The position numbers and the translations under genes are program-made. The notes beneath the pieces were generated by a model. That model was not told where the DNA came from, made no database searches, and saw nothing but the letters and a program-made list of their open reading frames with translations. Shown here in pieces: positions 15,937 through 24,778 of a stretch of 64,000 bases of DNA. This DNA is from Planctomycetota bacterium (GTDB lineage Bacteria; Planctomycetota; Phycisphaerae; SM23-33), in the NCBI GenBank assembly GCA_009908915.1, contig JAAAOJ010000015.1:1-64000 (forward strand), given 5' to 3'. The number at the start of each line of letters is the position of its first letter. Position 1 is the stretch's first letter.

Positions 15937-16644
15937 ATGGGGAGATCAGTCATAACACGCAAAGAAGCACGCAGGGCCAAGAAGCTTTCGTTCTGCTATC
16001 ATTGCGGGGGAGCTTTCAAGCCTGGTGATTGCCTTGACGATGACCATATACCGCCGAGGACGGCGTTCCAGAATAAGGACCGCAACTGGCCCTTGAAGTT
16101 GCCCGTGCATGAGGTCTGCAATAGCAATCTTTCGGCGTCTGACGAACAGTTCAAACACCTGGGCGAACTGCTGCGTGACGGCCAAACAAATCAGCCGCCG
16201 CATACGAAAGCCTGCGAGTCGGGCGCTTACACTCTGCTGCAGGGCCTGCCTATGAAAGGAATGATTTGTCGTCTCGTGCAGGCATGCCACGCGGCGTTCT
16301 ATCAACATTGGCTTCCTCTTGAGACTTCGAATTCCTGCTTAAGCCCGTTGGTGCAGATGGATCAGTCCGGGCACCCTGCCGCAGAGAATCATTATCCGCA
16401 GTACGAACACTTCTGTGACTTGCGCAAGTTCAACGCCCGGATCGGTAATGTGGACCGTGTCGAAACCTGTAACGGCCAGTTCCGTTGTCACATTGTGTGG
16501 GCATATACGGATGACAAGAAAACGCCGTTTGCTGTATTCGGGATAGACATTTGTGGGTGGCACAAGCTCAGCAAGGGGATGCTGTCACGTCTGCAGGGCT
16601 GTGTTGGCCACTATGAAATGCCCATCCCGAGGTCGCCAGCGTAG
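15937..16644 (+). CDS. HNH-endonuclease-like protein
   Basis: A 235-residue protein. Its N-terminus resembles an HNH/zinc-finger nuclease core: CYHCGGAFKPGD, then DDDHIPPRTAF (the D-H part of the motif) and LPVHEVCNSNLSASDEQF (the H and CN part). The remaining 150 residues are unrecognised and contain several cysteines. Codon use is more mixed and GC lower than in neighbouring genes, which suggests transfer. It stands alone, with no restriction methylase, toxin or phage gene next to it. It may be a solitary nuclease. The start MGRSVITRKEA at 15937 lacks a clear ribosome binding site and follows a degenerate CACGGAGAACGCAGAG filler repeat. Confidence 0.75.
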   Translation: MGRSVITRKEARRAKKLSFCYHCGGAFKPGDCLDDDHIPPRTAFQNKDRNWPLKLPVHEVCNSNLSASDEQFKHLGELLRDGQTNQPPHTKACESGAYTLLQGLPMKGMICRLVQACHAAFYQHWLPLETSNSCLSPLVQMDQSGHPAAENHYPQYEHFCDLRKFNARIGNVDRVETCNGQFRCHIVWAYTDDKKTPFAVFGIDICGWHKLSKGMLSRLQGCVGHYEMPIPRSPA

Positions 16645-16774
16645 CGAAGAAGCAACGACTGGACTATGCGTACGCCGAGTCCCTCGTTCCCTTCGAGTAA
16701 TACGCGCTCTTCTGGTGTGCGACACGTTTCGGTGGCGGCGAAGACATTCCATTGGCCCAGGACCTGCCGGTGTT

Positions 16775-16990
16775 CAGCCCCGGCAGGGGCGGCGTTCAAT
16801 AGCCCCACGCGTGAGCGTGGGGTCCGGATCGCTCCCGCGGTCAAGCCCCGCCAGGGGCGCCTTGATGCCGCGAAGCGCCAAGACGCTCCTGCCGGAGCTT
16901 TGGCGTTGACGCCTCCGAGCCCCCGGGCTGACGCCGCGGGGCTACTGAACATCATCCCTGCCGGGATTCAGGAAGGCCGGCTCGTGCGAC
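16775..16990. repeat. Dispersed GC-rich repeat, copy 1
   Basis: A roughly 215-bp intergenic unit of short inverted repeats: AGCCCCGGCAGGGGCGGCG, TAGCCCCACGC..GCGTGGGG, GTCAAGCCCCGCCAGGGGCG, CCCGGGCTGACGCCGCGG. The same series in the same order recurs at 62637-62850. There is no coding potential. It fills most of the gap 16645-17063, where nothing else was seen. Confidence 0.75.
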
Positions 16991-17063
16991 CTCAACAACG
17001 GGACGCCCCCATTTTATGTCGCACACGCTCTTCTGCCCGCTGTGGTCGCTGTGTCCTCTGTGG

Positions 17064-17267
17064 CTATTCGTCCTCCTTGGCCATTCGTTTGTGGCCGCGG
17101 GACTGGACGATAACCGCGATCAGCAGGGCCAAGAACATCGGGCCGGTAACGAACATCAGCGCGCGGGTGACGGCCTTGACCTCAGGGCCGGTGAAATCTG
17201 CAAACGTGAAGCCGGTCGAGAACGCAGCCAGTAGCAGGAATATGATCATCAGTGCAATCAGACGCAT
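17064..17267 (-). CDS. Small two-helix membrane protein
   Basis: A 67-residue protein with two hydrophobic segments (LIALMIIFLLLAAFSTGFTF and ALMFVTGPMFLALLIAVIVQ) and a charged tail HKRMAKEDE. I choose the inner start (MRLIALM) at 17267 because GGAAGG lies 8 nt before it; an ATG three codons upstream is too close to that site. Family not recognised. It lies next to the peptidyl-prolyl isomerase gene on the same strand but downstream of it, so it could be the last gene of that unit. Confidence 0.6.
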   Translation of the reverse strand: MRLIALMIIFLLLAAFSTGFTFADFTGPEVKAVTRALMFVTGPMFLALLIAVIVQSRGHKRMAKEDE

Positions 17268-17378
17268 GTCATTCACCTTCCATGGAATGGTATGCGTCTG
17301 ACCGACGTGGGGTTCCTCGCGAGGGCAGACTTCAGCTACGGCTCTGTGATCTTGGTGACCGCGGTGGCTGATGCGGCG

Positions 17379-19259
17379 CTATCGCCAGTAGCGGTCGACG
17401 GCGCGGTCGACGGCGAGGCGGACGAAGTCCTCGGGCGGGCTGATCGTGGCGTTCTTGTAGAGCTTCTGCATGTACTCGCCACGGAGCTTGCTGAGCTGCT
17501 CGTCCTGGAAGCCGCGGCGGATATCGCCCTGGGCCTCTTCAAAGCTCACGACGTTACCCGGCTGGACCTCGCGGGCCCGGACAATGTAATAGCCGCGATC
17601 CGTCTCGACGATGCCGCTGGCTTCGCCTTCCTCCAGTTCGAAGGCGGCCTGCTCGACCTTGGCCTCGGCAAAGTTGCCCTTGCCCATCAGCGGCCAGACG
17701 CCGCCGGCATCGGCCTTGATACCTTCGGAGTACTGCCTGGCGACCTCGGCGAAGTCAGCGCCCTCGGCGAGACGTTTGAGTGCGCGCTCGATGACGCGCC
17801 GTGCGGCCTCGCGGGCGGCCTGGCGTTCGATCTGCGTCGGGTCGGTGGTTCCCTCGGGCAGGAAATCGTCGAACGGCGCGGCGATGATCTGCATCTGCAC
17901 CTTGGTCTCGGTGCGGTAGTCGTCCTCGTGGCGGCGGTAGTAGTCCCACAGCATGCGCCGCGTGACGACGATGGCCGGCACGAACTTGTACTGCATGTAC
18001 GAGCGGACCGTCAGTTGGCGCCGGTGGGCCTGCAGCAGGGCGTCCAGCGTCGAGCCTTCCTGGCGGATTTGGGCCTTGAGACGCTCGATACTGCCGCCTG
18101 CGCTGGCCAGCAGGTCGCGTTGGGTCTCCTCCATCTCGGCTTCGATCTGCATTTTGGCCTGCTCTTCGAGCAGGTCCTTGGCCTCTTCATAGACGAGGAT
18201 CTGCTGAATGAGTCCCATCAGTTGGCGGCTGATGATGCGTTCGGCTTCGCGCCGGAAGGCCTGGCGGCTGAGGTTGTCCGGGATGGAGATCAACTCGCCG
18301 TGCAGGGCGGCGAGAATTTCATCGACGGTGACGTGGCGCTGGTTGACCTGGAGGGTCATGCCGGCGACGACCTTCTCGGTGAACATCTCCTCGCGCGGCG
18401 CCGGCGGCCGGGCGACCGGTTCCATGTGGATGGCCTCTTCGGCGGCAGGGCCGGTGTCCTCGGGTTCGGGCGGCTCGCCGACGGAAGCGGCCATGGCTTG
18501 GTCGTCCGCCATCGCCGTCAGGGGCGTGGGGGCCGACTCGTCGTCGAGTGATGGATCGCTCAGGATGGTTTTGTCCGTCGCGTCGGTGGGTTCGTCAAAC
18601 GCTCCGGCCAGGGGGTTCGGTCGCGGTTCCCACCGAAGGCGTCGGCGCGGCTCGGGCGATGCCGGGCGGGTCGGTTCGGATGTGGAACGTTTGTCGTTGG
18701 CCCGTTGCGTTGTGCGGGGTTCGCGCAGCGGTTCGGCGGTTCGGTGTTTCGGCTCGCGCGGGGCCTCGTAGGCGGGCTGGGCGACCTCGACAGTGGTGGC
18801 CGTTCCGCTGATGGGTTCGACGTCCGGTTCGGGCAGGGGTGCGAGCTTCGGGCACTCGAAATCGCCATCGGGCTTGTCGGCGAGGTGGTCGGCCAGTGAG
18901 GGCGGCTCGGGGACGTCGGGCACCTCGCGGGCGCTGCCGACGGGTCGCAGCGAGGCGAGGTCGACGAGTTGCTGATCGCGCGTGGCCCGCCTGAGCGCGT
19001 CGGACTGCGGGGCCGCGTCGCTGAGGGTATCCACGCCAGCGGGCTCGGCGGCGGCGAAACTGTCGGCTCCGCTCTCGGCGGGCAGTTCGAGTCGCACCGG
19101 CTCGGGGGCATCCGGTGCGCGCGGCGCGGGAGCCTCGCTGTGGCTGGCTTGGATGACCGGCACGTCGCCGGCGTCGGCCTCCGGCGTGCGGCGACCGCAT
19201 CCACCCGCGGCCAGGGCCAGCGCCGTTAGCAGCATTGTCAGAATCGAGAAATATCGCAT
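17379..19259 (-). CDS. Peptidyl-prolyl isomerase lipoprotein (SurA/PpiC-like)
   Basis: A 626-residue envelope chaperone. A lipoprotein signal MRYFSILTMLLTALALAAGGC has its lipobox at AAGGC. It is followed by a 280-residue low-complexity region rich in Pro, Glu, Ala and Arg. The C-terminal 330 residues carry a SurA_N-like helical part (LTEKVVAGMTLQVNQ, long helices to MLWDYYRRH) and a parvulin domain (FAEVARQYSEG.KADAGGVWPLMGKGNF, then FELEEGEASGIVETDRGYYIV). Such proteins assist folding of outer-membrane and secreted proteins in the periplasm. The start is taken at 19259; in-frame ATGs at 19265 and 19283 are alternatives without better ribosome sites. The long disordered linker could span the periplasm. 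Confidence 0.83.
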   Translation of the reverse strand: MRYFSILTMLLTALALAAGGCGRRTPEADAGDVPVIQASHSEAPAPRAPDAPEPVRLELPAESGADSFAAAEPAGVDTLSDAAPQSDALRRATRDQQLVDLASLRPVGSAREVPDVPEPPSLADHLADKPDGDFECPKLAPLPEPDVEPISGTATTVEVAQPAYEAPREPKHRTAEPLREPRTTQRANDKRSTSEPTRPASPEPRRRLRWEPRPNPLAGAFDEPTDATDKTILSDPSLDDESAPTPLTAMADDQAMAASVGEPPEPEDTGPAAEEAIHMEPVARPPAPREEMFTEKVVAGMTLQVNQRHVTVDEILAALHGELISIPDNLSRQAFRREAERIISRQLMGLIQQILVYEEAKDLLEEQAKMQIEAEMEETQRDLLASAGGSIERLKAQIRQEGSTLDALLQAHRRQLTVRSYMQYKFVPAIVVTRRMLWDYYRRHEDDYRTETKVQMQIIAAPFDDFLPEGTTDPTQIERQAAREAARRVIERALKRLAEGADFAEVARQYSEGIKADAGGVWPLMGKGNFAEAKVEQAAFELEEGEASGIVETDRGYYIVRAREVQPGNVVSFEEAQGDIRRGFQDEQLSKLRGEYMQKLYKNATISPPEDFVRLAVDRAVDRYWR

Positions 19260-19502
19260 ACGCATTCGTGGGAAAACGAACATTATAAGTCGATCGAGGC
19301 GTTTTCTTTCGCAAAAATCACGTACGAAAGGAGTCCACAGATTTCGTAGATTGCACAGAGAAGAATCGCATCTGCTCTCTCTGGGGCCACGCGGCGCAGC
19401 ATGTGCTGCACCACGCTCCAATTAGCGGCCAAGCGCACTTGCTCTTCCTGATAATCTAAAAGCGATCCGTGCAACCCGTGAATCCTTTCTCTTCGCCGCA
19501 CT

Positions 19503-22500
19503 CTACGCCGACCGGGCCTCTCGCAGGCGCTTCAGCAGGACGCGAGCCAGCGTCGTCGCCTGAAGGTACGCCTTGCCCGGTCGCCAGTGGATGGTGCGGC
19601 TGTCCGGCATCCGGACACTACCGGGAGCATCGGCGAAAACGGCCTCGCTTCGCTTGTGATCTTTGACGCGGAAAATCACGTCCGGTTCCGACAGGACGAT
19701 ACTCTCGATGCCGATACCAGCCGCATGGACCCGCATCTCGGCGATATCCAGCAGCATCTCGGTCTCCGTGGGCGGCTGGCCAAACGCGTCGGCAAGGTCG
19801 CTCCGCACCTGCCGGACGTCCTCGGCTGAGCCGCAGACCACCAGCCGGCGGTAGATCTCCATCCGCTGCCGCTCGGACGGAATGTACTCGCGGGGCAGCA
19901 ATGCTTCGATGCCGAGTTCGATATGCACCTCCACCGGCTGGGCCGCGGCGGGCTTCTCCCCGCGGAGCTGCGAGACCGACTGCTCCAGCAGCTGACAGTA
20001 CAGTTCATAGCCGACCGTCGCGATGTGCCCGCTCTGCTGCGGCCCGAGGATGTTCCCGGCCCCGCGAATCTCCAGGTCCCGCATGGCGATCTGGAAGCCG
20101 GCCCCGAGGTCGCTGAAATCCTCGATCGCCTTGAGACGCTTCTGGGAGACCGGGTTGACCGTCCGCCGCCGTGGCAGCAGCAGGTAGCAGTACGCACGAT
20201 GCTTGTACCGACCGACGCGCCCGCGAAGCTGGTGCAACTCGGCCAGGCCGAAACGGTCCGCCTCGTCGATGATCATCGTGTTGGCCGTCGGAATGTCCAG
20301 GCCGCTTTCGATGATCGTCGTGCAGACCAGCACGTCGACCTCGCCCGCCGTGAACCGCCGCATGACGGCTGAGAGTTCCTTCTCCGCCATCTGCCCGTGG
20401 CCGATCTCGATGCGTGTCCCGGGCGCCAGCGAGCGGACGTGATTGGCCACGCTGTGGATGTCCTGCACGCGGTTGTGGACGTAGAAGACCTGCCCGCCGC
20501 GGTTGAGTTCGCGTCGCAGGGCGGTGGCGATGAGTTCGTCGTCGTGCGGGCCGACCTCGGTGTGGATTGCCCGCCGGTCGAGCGGCGGCGTCTGCAGGCT
20601 GGAGATGTCCCGCAGGCCCATCATCGCCATGTGCAGCGTCCGCGGGATCGGCGTCGCCGTCAGCGTCATCACGTCCACGCTCGCCCGCATCTGCTTGAGG
20701 TGCTCCTTGTGCGTCACGCCGAATCGCTGCTCCTCGTCGATGACCACCAGCCCCAGCTCGGCGAACGTCACGTCGCTGCTCAGCAGGCGGTGCGTGCCGA
20801 TGAGGATGTCCACTTGCCCGGCCGCCAGTTGCTTGCAGATGCGGGCCTGCTCGCCGGCGGTGCGGAAGCGGCTGATGACCTCCACGCGGACAGGATAGTC
20901 GGCAAAGCGTTCGCGGAACGTGCGGTAGTGCTGCTCGGCCAGGACGGTCGTGGGCACGAGCACGCCGACCTGCCGCCCGCCCTCGACGACCTTCAGCGCC
21001 GTCCGCATGGCCAGCTCGGTCTTGCCGTAGCCCACGTCGCCGCAGATCAGTCGGTCCATCGGTGTGGGTCGGGCCATGTCCGTGTCGATTTGTCCCAGGG
21101 CGGCCAGTTGATCCTCGGTCTCGTTATAGAGGAACTCCGCCGCGAACTGTCGCTGCAGTTCCGTCTCGGCGGGGTAGCTTTCGCCCGGCATGGCCCGCCG
21201 GACGGCCTGAAGTCGCAGCAGCTCCGCGGCCAGATCCTTGACGGCCTCGCTGACGCGCTGCTTGGCCCTTGCCCAGTGGCCGCCGCCCAGCTTACTGAGG
21301 CTCGGCCGCTTGCCCTTGCTGCCGATGTACTTCTGGACGAGGTTGATCTGGCTGACCGGCACGTGCAGGACGGCGTTGTCGGCGAACCGTAGCCGCAGGT
21401 ATTCCTCGCGGACGGCCGGCTGGCCGGGCAGGTCACGCTCCAGCCGTCGCAGGCCGTCGAACGTCGCGATGCCGTGGCCCACGTGTACGACGTAGTCGCC
21501 CTCGTTCAGGTCGATGAGGCTGTTGATCGGTCGGCCCGCCCGCACGCGACGGATACGCCGACCCTTCGCGTAGCGGCCGTAGATTTCGTGATGGCCGACG
21601 ACCACCAGCCCAAGCGCCGGCCAGTGGAAGCCACCCCCGATATGCCCCAGCCGCAACGACGCCCGCCGGGCCAGCGTGGGGTACTTGTCGGTCAGCGTCT
21701 CGGCGAAGCGTTTCTGCTCGACATGATTCTCGCAGTAGACGGCCACCTTGTGCCCGGCCGCCAGTGCCTCCAACTCGGAGAGGGTGTCGGCTGTCTCTAC
21801 GTTCAGCCGCTCCAGCGACCGCACGCCCAGCCGCAGCGACCCCTCGCCGCGTTGCGCGCCGAAAATGAACATGCCCGCCCGCGCGAAGCGGGCCATCGCG
21901 CCGAAGACCTCGTCCACGGTGCGCAGGGCGACGGGGCTGGCCTCGTCGTTGCCGGCCACCAGGTCGTCGCGCACGCGCCCGTATAACTCGCCCGCAAGCT
22001 CGCGAAGCTCGCCCGGCTCGACCATGCAGACGATCGTCTCCGCCGGCAGGTAATCCAGCAGGTGCGTGACGGCCTCGCATGCCTGCGGCGTGCCCTGCGA
22101 AGCCGGCAAGGCGGAGCCGGGAGCAGGCATGGCGCCCGCGTTGCTGCGATCCTCTCTGCGCGGTGAAGCACCTGCTCCGCCGCGTTTCTTTGCCATCGCC
22201 TGACCTAGCGGAGCGGGTGCTCCGCCAGGCAGAGGCTTGGAGCCCGTAGGGCGTGCAACTTGTTGCACGCGGGATGGCGGCGGAGTATCCGGCAGCACAC
22301 GCCCCATCGTCATGGCCGTCAGTTCCACGGCGTCGATCTGCTCGACGGACCGCTGGCTGTCGAGGTCAAAGCGGCGGATGGAGTCGATCTCGTCGCCGAA
22401 AAACTCGATGCGCATCGCCCGGCCCGTGCCGTGGCGGGCATCCAGGCCGTCCGGCGGGAAGACGTCGACGATCCCGCCGCGACGGGCGAACTGCCCCACG

Positions 22501-23522
22501 GCGTCGACCTGCTCGACGGCGTCGTAGCCGGCATCGACCAGCCAGGACAGCAATGCATCGAGCTCCCACGTATCGCCGCGCTCCACCCGCAGCCGCCCGG
22601 CCGCCAGGGCCGATGGCGTCGGCACGGGTTGAAGCAACGCCATCACCGGCGCGACGATGAAGAGGTTCTTGTAGAAGGGCGAGCAACTTGTTGCTCGCGG
22701 GTCTTCAGTACGCGGTATAGGACCTTTTTCTGTGCATGGTGAAGAACCTTCTTCTGTGCGCGGTGTAGCACCTGCTGCACCGCGTTGGCCTTGCTGGCCT
22801 GGCAGAGCAGGTGCTCCGCCAGGCACAGAGGTGGCTTGCAGGTCCGCCAGCAGATTCAGCACGCCCAGGCGCTCGCAGGTGACCTCTTCGCTCACGTGGT
22901 CCGTCGCCAGTTGTACCTCCCAGGCGGGGAACAGATGCACCGCCTCGCATGCCTGCGGCTTGCCCTGCCAAGCCGGCAAGTCGGAGCCGGGAGCAGGCAT
23001 GGCATCCGGCCGATCAGGCATTGCGCACGGCTCAGATTCGCATGCACGATCCATTTGATCTGTGCGCGGTGCAGCACCTGCTGCACCGCGTTGGCGTGTC
23101 TGCGGCCCTGTATTGGCGTTTGATCCACGTTTTACCCCTCTTCCTCCGGGAGAGGCTGGGTGAGGGTCTGTCTCTTCGTTCCCCTCGCTGCGGCCCTCAG
23201 GCCCTTGCTCCGTCCGCCCCCACCGGCTCGCGGACCCATTCGGCACGCTCAGGGCAGGCTCGCCACCACCCCCAGGGGGGGAGGGGTTTGCGGCCCCGTC
23301 GTCCCCATCCCGCAGGAATATCTCCAGATCGTCGGCCGTCGCGTCAGCGTCGTCGAGATGCTTGCAGACGATCAGCACGGGCCGGCCCGTCCGCCGTCCC
23401 AGCGCAGCGGCCACCATGGCCGACGCGCTGCCCCACACGCCCGTCAACTGCACCGTCTGCCCGGGCCGCAACCGCTCGGCCGCCTTGCGGACCACCGCCG
23501 AATTGATGACCTTCTCCAGCAT
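19503..23522 (-). CDS. mfd: Transcription-repair coupling factor Mfd with in-frame repeat insertions
   Basis: Mfd pushes stalled RNA polymerase off damaged DNA and recruits UvrA. Order of domains: UvrB-like N-terminal region (LTGVWGSASAMVAAAL ... LFPAWE), RNA polymerase-interaction domain (EGDYVVHVGHGIATFDGL), translocase motor (ICGDVGYGKTELAMRTA Walker A, VIDEEQRFGV DEEQ box, LTATPIPRTLHMAM, CTTIIESGLDIP) and the C-terminal TRCF domain. The protein has 1339 residues, against about 1150 usually. The excess lies in three blocks in the N-terminal half (about residues 72-195, 225-285 and 415-485). These are made of repeat peptides such as RGAAGAAPRT (three versions) and PAPGS.LPA.QG.PQACEAV (two). 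The blocks do not interrupt the frame and fall between conserved segments, so the protein may still work. Confidence 0.93.
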   Translation of the reverse strand: MLEKVINSAVVRKAAERLRPGQTVQLTGVWGSASAMVAAALGRRTGRPVLIVCKHLDDADATADDLEIFLRDGDDGAANPSPPGGGGEPALSVPNGSASRWGRTEQGPEGRSEGNEETDPHPASPGGRGVKRGSNANTGPQTRQRGAAGAAPRTDQMDRACESEPCAMPDRPDAMPAPGSDLPAWQGKPQACEAVHLFPAWEVQLATDHVSEEVTCERLGVLNLLADLQATSVPGGAPALPGQQGQRGAAGATPRTEEGSSPCTEKGPIPRTEDPRATSCSPFYKNLFIVAPVMALLQPVPTPSALAAGRLRVERGDTWELDALLSWLVDAGYDAVEQVDAVGQFARRGGIVDVFPPDGLDARHGTGRAMRIEFFGDEIDSIRRFDLDSQRSVEQIDAVELTAMTMGRVLPDTPPPSRVQQVARPTGSKPLPGGAPAPLGQAMAKKRGGAGASPRREDRSNAGAMPAPGSALPASQGTPQACEAVTHLLDYLPAETIVCMVEPGELRELAGELYGRVRDDLVAGNDEASPVALRTVDEVFGAMARFARAGMFIFGAQRGEGSLRLGVRSLERLNVETADTLSELEALAAGHKVAVYCENHVEQKRFAETLTDKYPTLARRASLRLGHIGGGFHWPALGLVVVGHHEIYGRYAKGRRIRRVRAGRPINSLIDLNEGDYVVHVGHGIATFDGLRRLERDLPGQPAVREEYLRLRFADNAVLHVPVSQINLVQKYIGSKGKRPSLSKLGGGHWARAKQRVSEAVKDLAAELLRLQAVRRAMPGESYPAETELQRQFAAEFLYNETEDQLAALGQIDTDMARPTPMDRLICGDVGYGKTELAMRTALKVVEGGRQVGVLVPTTVLAEQHYRTFRERFADYPVRVEVISRFRTAGEQARICKQLAAGQVDILIGTHRLLSSDVTFAELGLVVIDEEQRFGVTHKEHLKQMRASVDVMTLTATPIPRTLHMAMMGLRDISSLQTPPLDRRAIHTEVGPHDDELIATALRRELNRGGQVFYVHNRVQDIHSVANHVRSLAPGTRIEIGHGQMAEKELSAVMRRFTAGEVDVLVCTTIIESGLDIPTANTMIIDEADRFGLAELHQLRGRVGRYKHRAYCYLLLPRRRTVNPVSQKRLKAIEDFSDLGAGFQIAMRDLEIRGAGNILGPQQSGHIATVGYELYCQLLEQSVSQLRGEKPAAAQPVEVHIELGIEALLPREYIPSERQRMEIYRRLVVCGSAEDVRQVRSDLADAFGQPPTETEMLLDIAEMRVHAAGIGIESIVLSEPDVIFRVKDHKRSEAVFADAPGSVRMPDSRTIHWRPGKAYLQATTLARVLLKRLREARSA
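22159..22184. repeat. 26-bp palindrome inside mfd, copy 1
   Basis: CGCGGTGAAGCA, centre CC, then TGCTCCGCCGCG: an imperfect inverted repeat in frame within mfd, encoding RGGAGASPR on the coding strand. Confidence 0.75.
22759..22784. repeat. 26-bp palindrome inside mfd, copy 2
   Basis: CGCGGTGTAGCA, centre CC, then TGCTGCACCGCG. Same family and same reading frame as the copies at 22159 and 23065; encodes RGAAGATPR. Confidence 0.8.
23065..23090. repeat. 26-bp palindrome inside mfd, copy 3
   Basis: CGCGGTGCAGCA, centre CC, and its exact complement: a perfect 12-bp inverted repeat, in frame, encoding RGAAGAAPR. Confidence 0.8.
23125..23300. repeat. Composite repeat inside the mfd coding region
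   Basis: An array beginning with a GGGAGAGGCTGGGTGAGGG segment, then CCCCCACCGGCTCGC, CATTCGGCACGCTCAGGG and a final GGGGGAGG run. The same segments occur in the same order in the intergenic DNA at 23826-23995. Here it is read through in frame as GGGGEPALSVPNGSASRWG and following residues. Confidence 0.75.
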
Positions 23523-23825
23523 GTCAAATCGTCCACAGATTGCTCAGATTTCACAGAGAAGAGCTACCTATGTCTTTCTTCACTAAATCTGTGCCATCTG
23601 GGTAATCTGTGGATACGCTTTCTTTTCGAGTCATGCGTGCAATTCGTGAACTCTCTTTGCTGCGTCTTGAATCTGAGTTCTCTGTGTCATCTGTGGACTC
23701 TTTTCTTCCTGCGCGCAGCAACACACCTTCGGATTTCCAAAAACCCGGTCCTGGCCGATCGTTCCTTCTGTCGTATGTCATTCTACCCCGCCGCCGAGCC
23801 TGTTTGTCAATCGGGCCAGCGGTGG

Positions 23826-23995
23826 ACACCTTCACCCCTCTCCCTCTGGGAGAGGTCGGCCCGCAGGGCCGGGTGAGGGGGCTTTTCACGCGGGGCTTCA
23901 GACCTTTTCGCCGGCTGCCCCCACCGGCTCGCAAGCCCATTCGGCAGGCTCAGGGCAGGCTCGCCACCTCCCCCAGAGGGGGAGGAGTCTGTCGG
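23826..23995. repeat. Composite repeat, intergenic copy next to mfd
   Basis: Colinear with the in-gene copy at 23125-23300: CTCTCCCTCTGGGAGAGG, GGGCCGGGTGAGGG, CCCCCACCGGCTCGC, CATTCGGCAGGCTCAGGG, CTCGCCACCTCCCCC. It occupies the end of the gap 23523-24006. The first part of that gap holds CACAGATT/CACAGAGA-type filler and no gene. Confidence 0.75.
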
Positions 23996-24006
23996 CATGC
24001 TCCATT

Positions 24007-24478
24007 CTATTCTTCATCGTCCGCGCCGAGGTCGATCTTCTCGCCGTCCGGTTCCAGGTTCGTCACGACGACGTCGCCTTCATCGTAGTATTGCTCGTAC
24101 TCAACGCCGCCGTCGTCCTCCAGGTCATCACCGATGCTGTACAGCACAAACCCATCCCCCTCGCGGCGGTACTTCAGCGGCCCATCGCTCCATGGGTCCG
24201 GCGGGACGGTCTGCAGAATCTCCGGCAGGAGCTGCTCCAGCGACTCCGGCCAGTCGCCATGCTCAGCCCGGTAGACGGCCAATGCGGCGGCGGTTCAGCC
24301 AGGCCAGGTAATTGACCGTCCCGTCGGCGTTCATGATCGGGTCGGTGACGAAGGTGGTCTGGCGGCTGATGACGATCTCGTCGCGACTGTAGAACCAGCT
24401 CGCCTGGCCGACGACCCACACCACCAGCAGCAGGATCGCACCGCCAACATACAGCAGCATCTTCTTACGTCTGGTCAT
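24007..24478 (-). CDS. Small membrane-anchored protein, apparently frameshifted
   Basis: The N-terminal frame (24478 to 24263) starts MTRRKKMLLYVGG with GAGAGGGG ahead. It has one membrane helix (LLYVGGAILLLVVWVVGQ) and runs to NYLAWLN, after which it ends early. The C-terminal frame (24282 to 24007) continues naturally as ALAVYRAEHGDWPESLEQLLPE ... VPPDPWSDGPLKYRREGDGFVLYS. This is a module known from many planctomycete secreted proteins in which it follows just such a helix. The frame change falls at a CCGCCGCCG tract near 24280-24295, a place prone to slippage or read error. I treat the two frames as one gene of about 157 residues. The function of the module is unknown. Confidence 0.65.
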
Positions 24479-24587
24479 CTCGTGCCCCTCTCGCTCGGGT
24501 TGGCCGCCATTGTGCTGCATGTCCGCACGCAATGCAAGCTGCACGGAGGTGCGGGAGCCGTGGTCCCGACCCGCGACGCCAATGGTC

Positions 24588-24754
24588 CTAGCAGCCTGTT
24601 TAGAAATGGATCGCGTCGCGAGGTCGATGCACTTTGCCGAGCATCAAGGAACGAAAACGCCGATGAATGGGTCCATTCATCAAGTTTTCGTGACGATGAC
24701 CCGCGAGCAAAGGGCTCGGCCGCAGCAGCGATAGCTTTCCAAACGGGCTGCTAG
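24588..24754. repeat. CTAGCAG-type small element, copy B
   Basis: A 167-bp element with good terminal inverted repeats: left CTAGCAGCCTGTTTAGAAA, right TTTCCAAACGGGCTGCTAG. It has no coding potential. On the minus strand its interior (GAAAGCTATCGCTGCTGCGG, then GCGGGTCATCGT) matches copies C and D. A central palindromic stretch (GATGAATGG...CCATTCATC) is present. It lies in the gap upstream of the frameshifted membrane protein gene. Confidence 0.8.
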
Positions 24755-24778
24755 GGTTCATCGTCCTCTATCCCTTCG

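Noticed and set aside
19283..19501. 72-residue minus-strand frame before the peptidyl-prolyl isomerase gene
   Set aside because: It overlaps a CACAGATT/CACAGAGA filler stretch that produces similar frames at other places in the window; no independent support.
22159..23090. CRISPR-like array from the repeated palindromes in mfd
   Set aside because: Spacing is irregular (hundreds of bases), copies are imperfect and lie in frame in a protein gene; no cas genes.
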